DNA of 64,000 nt, from contig NZ_CP108644.1 in assembly GCF_041435495.1 (NCBI RefSeq), forward strand, positions 7,363,501-7,427,500, written 5' to 3'. Below the pieces are notes generated by a model. The model searched no databases. It saw nothing but the letters and a program-made list of their open reading frames with translations, and was not told where the DNA came from. How positions within the stretch are numbered: the stretch's first letter is position 1; each line of letters starts with the position of its first letter. This DNA is from Streptomyces sp. NBC_01116. Lineage in GTDB: Bacteria > Actinomycetota > Actinomycetes > Streptomycetales > Streptomycetaceae. Position numbers and translations under genes: made by a program. Shown in pieces: positions 48,941-58,771 of this stretch.

Positions 48941-49513
48941 ATGGATGAGGAGTTCCGTTCACTCATGGACCGGCTGGAACCCGAGGCGGCCGGGTCGCCG
49001 CAGTACGCCCTGCTCGTCGCCGCCGAGGACCCCGAGGAGCTGGCCCGGGTCCTGGTCGAACCGCACCGCCCGCTCTGGGCCCGCGAGATGGCCGCCTTCC
49101 GGCTCGGCTGCGCGGGCGACCGTCGCGCCTTCGAGGCGCTGGTGCTGCTGCTCAACCACCGCGACCCCGAACGCTGCGTCTCCGCCGCCCACGCCCTGGC
49201 CCGGCTGGGCGACCCCCGCACCCCGAGGGCGGCCGCCGCCCTCGCCACCAACACCCTGCGCACCGCCTACGCCCTGCACCCGGTGCGCCTGCTCGCCGAC
49301 CTGCGGGCCCCCGAGTCGGTCCCCGCCCTGGTCGCCACCCTCCAGCGCCTGCTGGCCCCCGGTGATCCGCACTGGCGCGTCGCCCTCGCCTGCGTCGAGG
49401 GCCTCGGCCGCCTCGCCGACGAAGAGGCCCGCCCGGTCCTCACGGCGGCCCTGCCGCACCCGCGCCTCGGCACGGCCGCGGCGGAGGCGCTCAGGAGGCT
49501 GCCGGGGGAGTGA
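48941..49513 (+). CDS. HEAT-repeat protein
   Basis: All-helical protein of 190 residues made of HEAT-like repeats, for example ARVLVEPHRPLWAREMAAFRLG, RAFEALVLLLNHRDPERCVS and ALARLGDPRTPRAAAALA. Such scaffolds bind other proteins or nucleic acids; no catalytic motif is visible. The start ATG 48941 follows a -10-like TACGCT by about 8-13 bases and no ribosome binding site, so the mRNA may be leaderless. Sometimes labelled adenylosuccinate lyase in related genomes, but the lyase motifs are absent. Confidence 0.75.
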   Translation: MDEEFRSLMDRLEPEAAGSPQYALLVAAEDPEELARVLVEPHRPLWAREMAAFRLGCAGDRRAFEALVLLLNHRDPERCVSAAHALARLGDPRTPRAAAALATNTLRTAYALHPVRLLADLRAPESVPALVATLQRLLAPGDPHWRVALACVEGLGRLADEEARPVLTAALPHPRLGTAAAEALRRLPGE

Positions 49514-49532
49514 GCGGGCGGGCCCGTGCCGC

Positions 49533-51119
49533 TCAGCGGCGGAAGCCGAGCAGGCCGTGCAGGCGGCTGCCCTCGCTGTTGTCCACGGACTGGGCCGCCG
49601 CCTTCTCGGCGGGCAGCGGCTCCGGGTCCGGGAGGGCGGCGCAGACCGCGTCCACCTCGCCCCGGCCGCGCGGGACCGTGCCGTCGGTCAGATACGCCGC
49701 CAGGTGCTTGTCCAGGCAGTCGTTGCCGCTCAGCGTGATGCCGTGGTTGCCGCCGCCCTCCTCCACGACCAGGCTGGAGCCCGTGAGCTTGCGGTGCATG
49801 CTGACCGCGCCGCCGTACGGGGTGGCCGCGTCGTCCGTGGCCTGGAGGATCAGCGCCGGGGGCAGCTGACGGTTGTTCACCGGGGCCGGGTGCAGCGGCG
49901 CCACCGGCCAGTTCGCGCACGGTGCGTTGTACCAGGTGTTGTTCCAGGTCATGAACGGCGCCTTCTCGTGGATCCGGCGGCTGTCGTTGCGCCAGGTGCT
50001 CCAGTGCTCGGGCCAGCCGGCGTCGCGGCACTGGACGGCCGCGTAGACCGAGTAGCCGTTCTCGCCGCTCGCGTCGACCGCGCCGAAGTTCTCGTACACC
50101 TCGACCAGCGCCTCGGCGTCCCCGTTCTCGACGTACGCGGCGAACGCCTCGGCGAGGTAGGGCCAGTAGCCGTTGTAGTACCCGCCGGGGACGAAGGTGT
50201 CCTCCAGCTCGCTCGCGCCGACCGTGCCGCCCGCCGGCTCCCGCGCCACGTCCGCCCGCATCCGGTACCAGGCCGCCTCGACCTCGGCCGGGTCGCTGCC
50301 CAGGCCGTACGCGGCGTCGTTCTTCGCGACCCAGGCGGCGAACGCCTTGTGGCGGTCGTCGAACGCGTGGTCCTGGCCGAGGTTGCCCTCGTACCAGACG
50401 TCGTCCGGGTCGACGACCGAGTCCAGGACGAGGCGGCGCACGCGTTCCGGGTACAGCTTGGCGTAGACCGCGCCGAGGTAGGTGCCGTAGGAGTAGCCGA
50501 AGTAGTTGATCTGCCGGGAGCCCAGCGCCCGACGGATCACGTCGAGGTCCTTGGCGGCGCTGACCGTGTCCATGTACGGCAGCACGTCGCCGTGCTTCTC
50601 CCCGCAGGCCTCGGCGAACGACCGCGCCCGGTCGCGGTTGATCCGCTCCGAACGGGCGGAGTCCGGCACCGAGTCCGGGCGCACCGGATCGAAGTGTCCG
50701 GGCAGGCAGTTCAGGGCCGGGGTGCTCCTGCCGACCCCGCGCGGGTCGAAGCCGATCACGTCGTACTGGGCCGCGACCTTCTTCGGCAGCGAGGACGCCA
50801 CGAACCCGGCCATCGACAGGCCGCTGCCGCCGGGGCCGCCCGGGTTGACCAGCAGCGGGCCCTGGAAGGTCTTCGCGGTGTGCGGGACGCGGGACAGGGC
50901 GAGCGTGATCTGACGGCCCGAGGGGTGGCGGTGGTCCAGCGGGGCTCCGACCTTCGCGCACTGGAGCGTCGGGTAGCTGTCGGTCGGGCAGTCGGTCCAC
51001 TTCGGCTTCGGGGCGGGCGGCGCGCTCGCCGCGGTGCCGGCGGCCGGCGCGGGTGCGGCGCTCAGCAGACCGGCGACGGTCGCACCGACGGCGACCAGAA
51101 TTCCTGCACGTTTCGTCAT
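49533..51119 (-). CDS. Secreted alpha/beta hydrolase, tripeptidyl aminopeptidase-like (S33)
   Basis: Secreted peptidase-type hydrolase of 528 residues. A Sec signal peptide (MTKRAGILVAVGATVAGLLS, cleavage near an AxA about residue 27) precedes the fold. The oxyanion region is LLVNPGGPGGSGLSM, the nucleophile elbow FGYSYGTYLG, the acid QATDDAATPYGG and the histidine in EEGGGNHGITLSG. The C-terminal alpha/beta-hydrolase extension is that of Streptomyces TAP-like enzymes, which remove N-terminal tripeptides outside the cell. ATG 51119 has GGGAGG 5 bases upstream. Confidence 0.92.
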   Translation of the reverse strand: MTKRAGILVAVGATVAGLLSAAPAPAAGTAASAPPAPKPKWTDCPTDSYPTLQCAKVGAPLDHRHPSGRQITLALSRVPHTAKTFQGPLLVNPGGPGGSGLSMAGFVASSLPKKVAAQYDVIGFDPRGVGRSTPALNCLPGHFDPVRPDSVPDSARSERINRDRARSFAEACGEKHGDVLPYMDTVSAAKDLDVIRRALGSRQINYFGYSYGTYLGAVYAKLYPERVRRLVLDSVVDPDDVWYEGNLGQDHAFDDRHKAFAAWVAKNDAAYGLGSDPAEVEAAWYRMRADVAREPAGGTVGASELEDTFVPGGYYNGYWPYLAEAFAAYVENGDAEALVEVYENFGAVDASGENGYSVYAAVQCRDAGWPEHWSTWRNDSRRIHEKAPFMTWNNTWYNAPCANWPVAPLHPAPVNNRQLPPALILQATDDAATPYGGAVSMHRKLTGSSLVVEEGGGNHGITLSGNDCLDKHLAAYLTDGTVPRGRGEVDAVCAALPDPEPLPAEKAAAQSVDNSEGSRLHGLLGFRR

Positions 51120-51274
51120 GGGGCCTCCCGGGGTGACGGGACGCGGCGCCGGTTCACCGGTCCCCGCCGCATGTTCCCCGAACACCCCCGCGGAAGGCCC
51201 TGCTCCGCGCGGAGCCGACCCGTACGGTCACGCCATCGGCCCTGCGGGCGGTCGCCCGGACTCCGCCCGCACCC

Positions 51275-52306
51275 TCACAGCAGGGTCAGCTGGGTGGGGC
51301 CCGGCTCCGGTGGGGCGGCCGGAGCCGGACCGATCCGCCGGGGCTCGCCCCGGCGCGCCGGACCGATCCCGAACTCGTCCGCCAGTTCGTGCACCTGACG
51401 CGTGATCCGCCGCTGGTACCAGGTGGGGGCGTACGCCCCGTCCGCGTACATCCGCTCGTAGCGCTCCACCAGCCGCGGATGGTGCTGCCCCAGCCACCGC
51501 AGGTACCACTCGCGCGCGCCCGGGCGCAGATGCAGCACCAGGGGGGTCACCGAGGCCGCCCCCGCGTCCGCGATGGCGGCGACGGTGGCGCGCAGCTGCT
51601 CCGGGCGGTCGCCGAGGAAGGGGATGACCGGGGCCATCAGGACGGAACAGCCGATCCCCGCGTCGGTGAGCGCGCGCACCACGTCCAGCCGGCGTCCGGG
51701 GGAGGGGGTGCCCGGCTCCACGGTCCGCCACAGCTCCGGGTCGGTGAAACCGACGGAGACCGAGACGCCGATCTCGGCGACCTCGGCGGCCTGCCGCAGC
51801 AGCTCCAGGTCCCGCAGGATCAGCGTGCCCTTGGTGAGGATCGAGAAGGGGTTCGCCCGGTCGCGCAGGGCGGTGATGATGCCCGGCATGAGCTGGTATC
51901 GCCCTTCCGCCCTCTGGTAGCAGTCGACGTTCGTGCCCATGGCGACGTGCTCGCCGCGCCAGTGCCGGGAGGCCAGCTCCCGCTGGAGCAGCTCGGCGGC
52001 GTTGACCTTGACGACGATCTGGGAGTCGAAGCCGATGCCGGTGTCCAGGTCCAGATAGCTGTGGGTCTTGCGGGCGAAGCAGTACACGCAGGCGTGCGTG
52101 CAGCCCCGGTACGGGTTCACCGTCCATTCGAACGGCATCCGCGAGGCGCCGGGGACCCGGTTCAGGATCGAACGGGCCCGGATCTCGTGGAAGGTGATGC
52201 CCCGGAATTCCGGGGTGTCGAACGTGCGCGTGGTCACCGCGTCCGCGGCGAAGAGCGCGCTGTTCCCGGCCGTCGAGTTCTTCTCGACCAGATTGTCCCA
52301 GCGCAT
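51275..52306 (-). CDS. Radical SAM protein, Rv2578c family (SplB-like)
   Basis: Radical SAM enzyme of 343 residues. The [4Fe-4S] motif is C-x3-C-x2-C in GCTHACVYCFARKTH (Cys69, Cys73, Cys76), and the barrel continues with VAMGTNVDCYQRAE, FSILTKGTLILRDL and VSVSVGFTDPELW. The Rv2578c family is distantly related to spore photoproduct lyase, which suggests DNA repair, though the function is not settled. ATG 52306 has GGAGG 5 bases upstream. A LexA box next to a TATTCT -10 lies directly before the transcript start. Confidence 0.9.
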   Translation of the reverse strand: MRWDNLVEKNSTAGNSALFAADAVTTRTFDTPEFRGITFHEIRARSILNRVPGASRMPFEWTVNPYRGCTHACVYCFARKTHSYLDLDTGIGFDSQIVVKVNAAELLQRELASRHWRGEHVAMGTNVDCYQRAEGRYQLMPGIITALRDRANPFSILTKGTLILRDLELLRQAAEVAEIGVSVSVGFTDPELWRTVEPGTPSPGRRLDVVRALTDAGIGCSVLMAPVIPFLGDRPEQLRATVAAIADAGAASVTPLVLHLRPGAREWYLRWLGQHHPRLVERYERMYADGAYAPTWYQRRITRQVHELADEFGIGPARRGEPRRIGPAPAAPPEPGPTQLTLL

Positions 52307-52333
52307 GGACGCCTCCTCGGTAGCACTCCCCGC

Positions 52334-52351
52334 AGAATAGAACAATTGTTC
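52334..52351 (-). promoter_or_regulatory. LexA (SOS) box and -10 of the radical SAM gene
   Basis: GAACAATTGTTC at 52340-52351 is a perfect GAAC-N4-GTTC LexA core. On the minus strand it is followed at once by TATTCT (52339-52334), a good -10, so bound LexA would block the polymerase. The gene start is about 30 bases further on. Confidence 0.82.
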
Positions 52352-52442
52352 CCATGATCGTGCGAGGCGCGGTCCCGTGGCGCCCTGCGACTAGCGTGTG
52401 GCCCCTGACAGGTCCGCTGTATCCGGCCGGGAGGTCCCGACG

Positions 52443-52835
52443 ATGGCCAGTAGGTTCACGGAGCTCGCGATCGACTGCGCGGATCCCGTCGGCCTCGCCC
52501 GGTTCTGGTGCGCGGTCCTCGACTACGAGGTGCGGGACGAGGGCGAGGAGGAAGGCGTCGTCACCATCGGCCCGCCCGTGGCGCGTCAGGGAACGGACCG
52601 CCCCGGCCCGGTGCCGCCGGTGCTGACCTTCGCGCGGGTGCCCGAGGGCAAGAGCGCCAAGAACCGGCTCCACATCGACGTCAGCCCCAGCGACCGGGAA
52701 CAGGGCGACGAGGTCCGCCGGCTGATCGCCCTGGGCGCCCGCCGCGCCGACGTCGGCCAGGGCGACGCGAGCTGGGTCGTGCTCACCGACCCGGAGGGCA
52801 ACGAGTTCTGCGTCCTCGGGGGCCGCCGCCCGTGA
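52443..52835 (+). CDS. VOC superfamily (glyoxalase-like) protein
   Basis: Protein of 130 residues with the two beta-alpha-beta-beta-beta units of the vicinal oxygen chelate fold: ASRFTELAIDCADPVGLARFW...LDYEVRD and LHIDVSPSDREQGDEVRRL...DPEGNEFCVLG. The ending DPEGNEFCVL is the classic C-terminal motif with the metal-binding Glu. The subgroup (DUF-like glyoxalase_6) has no fixed substrate. Its gene is divergent from the radical SAM gene and shares its promoter region, so the SOS box could influence both. Confidence 0.87.
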   Translation: MASRFTELAIDCADPVGLARFWCAVLDYEVRDEGEEEGVVTIGPPVARQGTDRPGPVPPVLTFARVPEGKSAKNRLHIDVSPSDREQGDEVRRLIALGARRADVGQGDASWVVLTDPEGNEFCVLGGRRP

Positions 52836-53261
52836 GCGTCGAGCCGATCTTTGAACGGTGGTGCACGGGGGCAGGACCGGGACGCCGCTGACGACCCCGG
52901 TCCGGACCGACATTCCCGATGGCCGTCCTGGCGGCGTTGGAGTGGATCAACCGCCGCGCCCGCCACCGCTCCGGCGTTCGCCACCGCTGATCCAGAACAG
53001 ACCGATAGGGCGTCACTGCACCGGAACCGACCTCGCGACCTGCCCGCCTATGGTGGTGCGCGCGCCGGGCCGACCGCCCGGGTGCGAGGCGTGGTGACAG
53101 GGTCGCGGATCGCCGCAGGTCGACAGCTTGCCTGCTCAGGCCCGTGCGCCCCTCGTGCTGCCGTGCTCATCCATGCGCAGGTAACAGGTCGTTATGATGC
53201 GTGACACCACGTGGGCACCATCCGAGTACGTCGCTGCATCTCGTCGAGCAGGGAGAGCGTC
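52836..53261. other. Intergenic region with the promoter of the small membrane protein
   Basis: 426 bp. No conserved gene is visible; a 23-codon frame (52919-52990, MAVLAALEWINRRARHRSGV and three more residues) could be a small basic peptide but lacks a ribosome binding site. TATGAT at 53193-53198 is a near-perfect -10 about 60 bases before the next ATG. Confidence 0.35.
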
Positions 53262-53405
53262 ATGCCGTCCACACCCATCCGTCCCGCGTTCGAACTACGC
53301 ATAGGCGAAGTCCACTTGACCGTCCAGCGCATCCCCGGACGGCTGGTGACGGCCCTCGCCACAGCAGTGGGCAGCGCGCTCGCCGCATGGTTCACGTCCC
53401 TGTGA
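53262..53405 (+). CDS. Small C-tail-anchored membrane protein, 47 residues
   Basis: ATG 53262 has GGGAG 6 bases upstream and a good -10 element at 53193-53198. The N-terminal half (MPSTPIRPAFELRIGEVHLT) is soluble-looking, and the C-terminal half (RLVTALATAVGSALAAWFTS) is a hydrophobic helix long enough to span the membrane. Codon use is typical of the organism. I do not know a named family. Short tail-anchored proteins often regulate larger membrane partners, but none is obvious here. Confidence 0.6.
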   Translation: MPSTPIRPAFELRIGEVHLTVQRIPGRLVTALATAVGSALAAWFTSL

Positions 53406-53511
53406 CCACAGGTACCGGAACCGGTCACGACCGGTCGTGATTTTGAGCGGCTGCGCCCGAGGTGGTTGGCTCAGCTCACCCACCGAACAACCGAGTGCTG
53501 GAGGAACAGCC

Positions 53512-53955
53512 ATGGCGCAGGTCGAGGCCACGACGGAGCGGATCATCGCGGCGGACGCGGAGGCGGTGTTCGACGCGCTGGCCGACTACAAGGACGTCCG
53601 CGGCAAGGTGCTCACCGCGCACTTCAGCGAGTACGAGGTCCGGGAGGGCGGCGACGGCGAGGGCAGCCTCGTGCACTGGAAGCTCCAGGCGACCAGCAAG
53701 CGCGTCCGCGACTGCCTGCTGGACGTCAGCGAGCCGACCGACGGGCAGCTCGTCGAGAAGGACCGCAACTCCTCCATGGTCACCACCTGGACCGTCACCC
53801 CGGCCGGCGAGGGGAAGTCCAAGGCCGTCGTGACCACGGTCTGGGACGGTGCGGGCGGCATCGGCGGGTTCTTCGAGCGCACCTTCGCGCCCAAGGGTCT
53901 CGGCCGGATCTACGACGAGCTGCTCCAGAACCTCGCCACCGAGGTGGAGAAGTAG
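53512..53955 (+). CDS. SRPBCC-family (START-like) protein
   Basis: Protein of 147 residues with the helix-grip fold of polyketide-cyclase/START-like proteins: the N-terminal strand QVEATTERIIAADAEAVFDALADYK, the central sheet SLVHWKLQATSKR and TTWTVTPAGEGKSKAVVTTVW, and the long C-terminal helix RIYDELLQNLATEVEK. It should bind a hydrophobic ligand in the cavity; the ligand is unknown. GGAGG precedes ATG 53512. Confidence 0.87.
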   Translation: MAQVEATTERIIAADAEAVFDALADYKDVRGKVLTAHFSEYEVREGGDGEGSLVHWKLQATSKRVRDCLLDVSEPTDGQLVEKDRNSSMVTTWTVTPAGEGKSKAVVTTVWDGAGGIGGFFERTFAPKGLGRIYDELLQNLATEVEK

Positions 53956-54000
53956 GACCGAACGGCCACGGGGGCGTTCCGACTCCCCCTCCCCGCACCG

Positions 54001-54022
54001 GAGGCCGGACAGGTCCGGCCTC
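54001..54022 (+). terminator. Hairpin after the SRPBCC gene
   Basis: GAGGCCGGAC (54001-54010) and GTCCGGCCTC (54013-54022) form a 10-bp dyad, with CCGCAC/TGCGG extending it outward, about 45 bases past the stop codon. Confidence 0.6.
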
Positions 54023-54203
54023 TGCGGGACGAACGGCCTCACCGGAACGGGTGGTTTTCCGGAACGGCCGGTTGTGCGCCGTAGCACCTCCCACCGGCAC
54101 ATAAGCCCTCTGTGCGCGCCGCGTACGCCCCTCATCACGTTTGCCCCGCCTCGCCGCGCGATGCGAGAAATGGGCGGCGCAGGTGCGACGAGGGGAGCGT
54201 TAC

Positions 54204-56675
54204 GTGGTGGGTGGTATCACGCTGGTGAAGGACGAGCCGGACGGCCCGGGACCGGACGGCCCGGCGCCGGACGGTACGGCGACGACGGTCGAACTCTCCG
54301 CCGCACCGACCCCGCCGGCCCCTCCGGCGGGACCCGGGCCAGGCCCGGACGCGGCGGAGATCAGCCCCCGCAAGGTCCGCATGGTCTTCCTCGGGCTGAT
54401 GCTCACCCTGCTGCTCGCGGCGCTCGACCAGATGATCGTCGCCACCGCCCTGCCGAAGATCGTCGGGGAGCTGCACGGCCTGGAGAAGATGTCCTGGGCG
54501 GTCACCGCCTACCTCCTCGCCTCCACCATCGTCCTGCCGCTCTACGGCAAGCTCGGCGACCTCTTCGGCCGCAAGGGCGTCTTCCAGTTCGCCATCGTCG
54601 TCTTCATCATCGGCTCCGCCCTCGCGGGCTGGTCGCGCACGATGGACGAACTGATCGCCTTCCGCGCCCTCCAGGGCATCGGCGGCGGCGGTCTCATGAT
54701 CGGCGTCCAGGCGATCATCGCGGACATCGTCCCGGCCCGGGAACGCGGCCGCTACATGGGCCTCATCGGCGCGGTCTTCGGCCTCGCCTCGGTCGCCGGC
54801 CCGCTGCTCGGCGGATTCTTCACCGACCACGTCTCCTGGCGGTGGTGCTTCTACATCAACGTCCCCTTCGGCCTGGTCACCCTGGCCGTCATCGCCGTCG
54901 TCCTCAAACTGCCCAAGCCCGCCGTCCGGCCCCGGCTCGACGTCCTGGGCGCGGTGCTCCTGGCCGTGGCCTCCACCTGTCTGGTGCTGGTCACCAGCTG
55001 GGGCGGCACCGAGTACGCCTGGGGCTCGCGCACCATCCTGGGGCTCGCGGCGGGCGCCGTCGTCACGACGGTGCTCTTCGTCGCCGCCGAACACCGGGCC
55101 GCAGAACCGATCATTCCGCTGCGGCTCTTCCGCGACTCCGTCTTCAACATCACCGGTCTCGTCGGCGCGGTCGTCGGCATCGCGCTCTTCGGGGCGGCCA
55201 GCTACCTCCCCACCTACCTCCAGATGGTCGACGGGGTCAGCGCCACCGAGTCCGGGCTGCTGATGCTCCCGATGATGATGGGCATCGTCGGCGGCTCCAT
55301 CGTCTCCGGCCAGCTGATCACCCGCACCGGCCGCTACCGGATCTACCCGATCATCGGCAGCGCCGTCTCGGTGGTCGGCATGGGGCTGCTGTCCCTGCTG
55401 GAGGCGGACACCTCCGCTCTCGCGTACAGCTTCTACCAGGCCGTCCTCGGCACCGGCATCGGACTGGTCATGTCCGTCCTCGTGCTCGCCGTGCAGAACT
55501 CCGTGCGCCCCTCGGACCTCGGCACCGCGACCAGCGCCAACAACTACTTCCGGCAGATCGGCGGCAGTGTCGGCGCGGCGATCTTCGGCACGCTGTTCGC
55601 CGGGCGGCTCTCCGACGCCCTCGGGGTGCGCCTGCCCTCCGGTGCGGAGCTGCCCGATCCCGAGTCGATCACCCCGCAGATCGTCCACGCGATGGAGCCC
55701 GCGCTGCGGGACGCCTACATCCAGGCGTACGTCGACGCGATGCCGCGCATCTTCCTCTTCCTCGTGCCGGTGCTCGTGCTCGGCCTGATCCTCGCCTTCT
55801 TCCTCAAGGAGAAACCGCTGGTGTCCCACCACAGCCCCGAAGCCGCCGCCGAGGCCATGGCCTCCCCGATCCCCGCCGCCCGCGCCGACTCCGGCCGGCC
55901 CGCTTCCGGCTACCTCTCCGGCGTCCCGGTCCACGGGAGCGTCCAGCACCCCGACGGCACCACCGTCACCCGTGCCGCCCTCACCCTCATCGACGTCCAG
56001 GGGCGGCAGATCGGGCGCGGGGCCAGCGGCGAGGACGGGCGGTACGCCCTGAGCGTCCCCGGCGCCGGGTCCTACGTCCTGATCGCCGCCGCGGGCGGAC
56101 ACCAGCCGCAGGCCGTCAGCGTCACCGTGGGCGAGCGTCCCGTCGAGCTGGACGTGGTGCTCGGCGGCGCCGGACGCCTCGCCGGATCCGTCCTCACCCC
56201 CGACGGTGCCCCCGTGCGCGACGCCGCCGTCACCCTGACCGACGTACGCGGCGAGGTCGTCGCCTCCACCCGCACCGGCCATGAGGGCGGTTACGTCATC
56301 GGTGAACTGGTCGCCGGCGAGTACACGCTCGCCGCCAGCGCCCCCGCCTTCCGCCCGGCCGCCCTCCCGGTCAGCGTGCAGGCCGCCCGGGAGACCCGGC
56401 AGGACATCGAGCTGGCGGGCGGGGCCGTCCTGCGCGGCGTCGTCCGGGCCACCGGCGGACGCCCCGTCGAGGACGCCCGGGTCACTCTGCTCGACGCGGC
56501 GGGCAACGTGGTGGACACCCTCACCACCGGCCCGGACGGATCGTTCCGGTTCGTCGACCTGTCGTCCGGCGAGTACACCGTGATCGCCGCCGGATACCCG
56601 CCGGTCGCCACCGTCCTCCAGGTCGCGGGCGGCGGCCGCACCGAACGCGACCTCCAGCTCGGCCACGAGGACTGA
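54204..56675 (+). CDS. DHA2-family drug exporter with three C-terminal carboxypeptidase-regulatory-like repeats
   Basis: Protein of 823 residues. Residues about 45-550 are a 14-helix MFS exporter of the EmrB/QacA group: LAALDQMIVATALPKIVGEL in helix 1, YGKLGDLFGRKGVFQ (motif A), FRALQGIGGGGLMI and VFGLASVAGPLLGGFF (motif C). From about residue 573 come three beta-sandwich repeats of about 83 residues, each with GxVxxPDGxPVxxAxVTLxDxxG and a GxYxL ending (VHGSVQHPDGT, LAGSVLTPDGA, LRGVVRATGGR). This resembles the CarboxypepD_reg fold. Placing it after an even number of helices puts it in the cytoplasm. GTG 54204 is chosen for GAGGGGAG upstream. Confidence 0.9.
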   Translation: MVGGITLVKDEPDGPGPDGPAPDGTATTVELSAAPTPPAPPAGPGPGPDAAEISPRKVRMVFLGLMLTLLLAALDQMIVATALPKIVGELHGLEKMSWAVTAYLLASTIVLPLYGKLGDLFGRKGVFQFAIVVFIIGSALAGWSRTMDELIAFRALQGIGGGGLMIGVQAIIADIVPARERGRYMGLIGAVFGLASVAGPLLGGFFTDHVSWRWCFYINVPFGLVTLAVIAVVLKLPKPAVRPRLDVLGAVLLAVASTCLVLVTSWGGTEYAWGSRTILGLAAGAVVTTVLFVAAEHRAAEPIIPLRLFRDSVFNITGLVGAVVGIALFGAASYLPTYLQMVDGVSATESGLLMLPMMMGIVGGSIVSGQLITRTGRYRIYPIIGSAVSVVGMGLLSLLEADTSALAYSFYQAVLGTGIGLVMSVLVLAVQNSVRPSDLGTATSANNYFRQIGGSVGAAIFGTLFAGRLSDALGVRLPSGAELPDPESITPQIVHAMEPALRDAYIQAYVDAMPRIFLFLVPVLVLGLILAFFLKEKPLVSHHSPEAAAEAMASPIPAARADSGRPASGYLSGVPVHGSVQHPDGTTVTRAALTLIDVQGRQIGRGASGEDGRYALSVPGAGSYVLIAAAGGHQPQAVSVTVGERPVELDVVLGGAGRLAGSVLTPDGAPVRDAAVTLTDVRGEVVASTRTGHEGGYVIGELVAGEYTLAASAPAFRPAALPVSVQAARETRQDIELAGGAVLRGVVRATGGRPVEDARVTLLDAAGNVVDTLTTGPDGSFRFVDLSSGEYTVIAAGYPPVATVLQVAGGGRTERDLQLGHED

Positions 56676-56706
56676 GACGTACGGGTGCCGGGGCCGGCGG
56701 GGTTCT

Positions 56707-57630
56707 TCAGGACAGAGCCCGCACCGGCTCCCGCACCGGCTCCCGCAGCGGGTCCTGCCGCACCAGCCGCATCAACGCCCGGGCCCCGGGGCTCAGGCTC
56801 CGGGCCGCCGGAAGCACCACCACGCTCTCGTACACCGGCCGGCGGGCCCCCGTCAGCTCCACGGCGACCAGCCGGGCCGCCTCCGGCTTACGGGAGAAGT
56901 GGTGCGGCACCACCGCGATCCCCAGCCCCTCCTGCACCAGCTCCAGCAGGCTGTGCACATCGTTGACCTCCAGGCCCACCGTCCGGCGCACCCCCGCCGC
57001 CGCGAACGCCTCGTCGGCGGCCCGGCGGGGACCCCAGTCCGGATGGAAGTCGATGAACGACGCCCCCGGCAGCTCCTCCCAGCCCACCTCCGGCCGCCCG
57101 GCGAACTCATGGCCCGCCGCGCACAGCAGCACCATCGGCTCCCGGGCCAGCGGCACCAGCTCCCCGCGCCACTCCGCCGGACTGACCGTCGCGGCGAACG
57201 CCAGGTCGAGGCGCCCGCCCGCCACCCCGTCCAGCAGGCTGCTGGTGCCCTCCTGCCGCAGCCTCAGCTCCAGCTGCGGATGCTCCCGGTGGAACGCCGC
57301 CAGCAGCCGCGCCGGGCTCACCCCCGCCACGCACTGCTCGACCCCCACCGTCAGCGTCCCGCGCAGCAGCCCCCGTACGGCATCGACCGCGTCCCGCGCC
57401 GCCCGCGCGCCCGCCAGCGTGCGCTCCGCCTCCACCAGCAGCGCCCGCCCGGCCTCGGTGAGCCGGACCGTGCGCGTGGTCCGGCTGAACAACGGGGTCC
57501 GCAGCTCCTGCTCCAGCGCCCGTACGGAGGCGGAGAGCCCGGACTGCGACACGGCCAGGCGCTCGGCGGCGCGGGTGAAGTGCTGCTCCTCGGCGACGGC
57601 GACGAAGTGCTCCAGTTGACGCAATTCCAT
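56707..57630 (-). CDS. LysR-family transcriptional regulator
   Basis: Protein of 307 residues. The N-terminal winged helix (MELRQLEHFVAVAEEQHFTR, AERLAVSQSGLSASVRALEQEL) is canonical, and the effector domain begins near residue 90 (LRGTLTVGVEQCVAGVSPARL). The C-terminus carries a small in-frame repeat (REPVREPVR) encoded by a 12-bp tandem repeat. It is divergent from the aldo-keto reductase gene, 130 bp apart, and should regulate it. Candidate T-N11-A sites lie in the A/T-richer patch around 57630-57670. Confidence 0.92.
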   Translation of the reverse strand: MELRQLEHFVAVAEEQHFTRAAERLAVSQSGLSASVRALEQELRTPLFSRTTRTVRLTEAGRALLVEAERTLAGARAARDAVDAVRGLLRGTLTVGVEQCVAGVSPARLLAAFHREHPQLELRLRQEGTSSLLDGVAGGRLDLAFAATVSPAEWRGELVPLAREPMVLLCAAGHEFAGRPEVGWEELPGASFIDFHPDWGPRRAADEAFAAAGVRRTVGLEVNDVHSLLELVQEGLGIAVVPHHFSRKPEAARLVAVELTGARRPVYESVVVLPAARSLSPGARALMRLVRQDPLREPVREPVRALS

Positions 57631-57760
57631 GATTGAGCAATCTAGGCGATGAATCCGAGCGGAATCTCCTGTTGGACTGATGGATCCATCTGCGGAAGCC
57701 TGGACCGGGTGCGCGCCGGTCCCGGCACGCCGCCCCCGTACCCCTCCCGCGGAGCCCCGT

Positions 57761-58765
<1,005 letters not shown>

Positions 58766-58771
58766 CTCGGG

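Noticed and set aside
48941..49513. Adenylosuccinate lyase
   Set aside because: A label seen on relatives of this gene, but the protein is 190 residues of HEAT repeats without the SSxMPxKxN signature of the lyase family.
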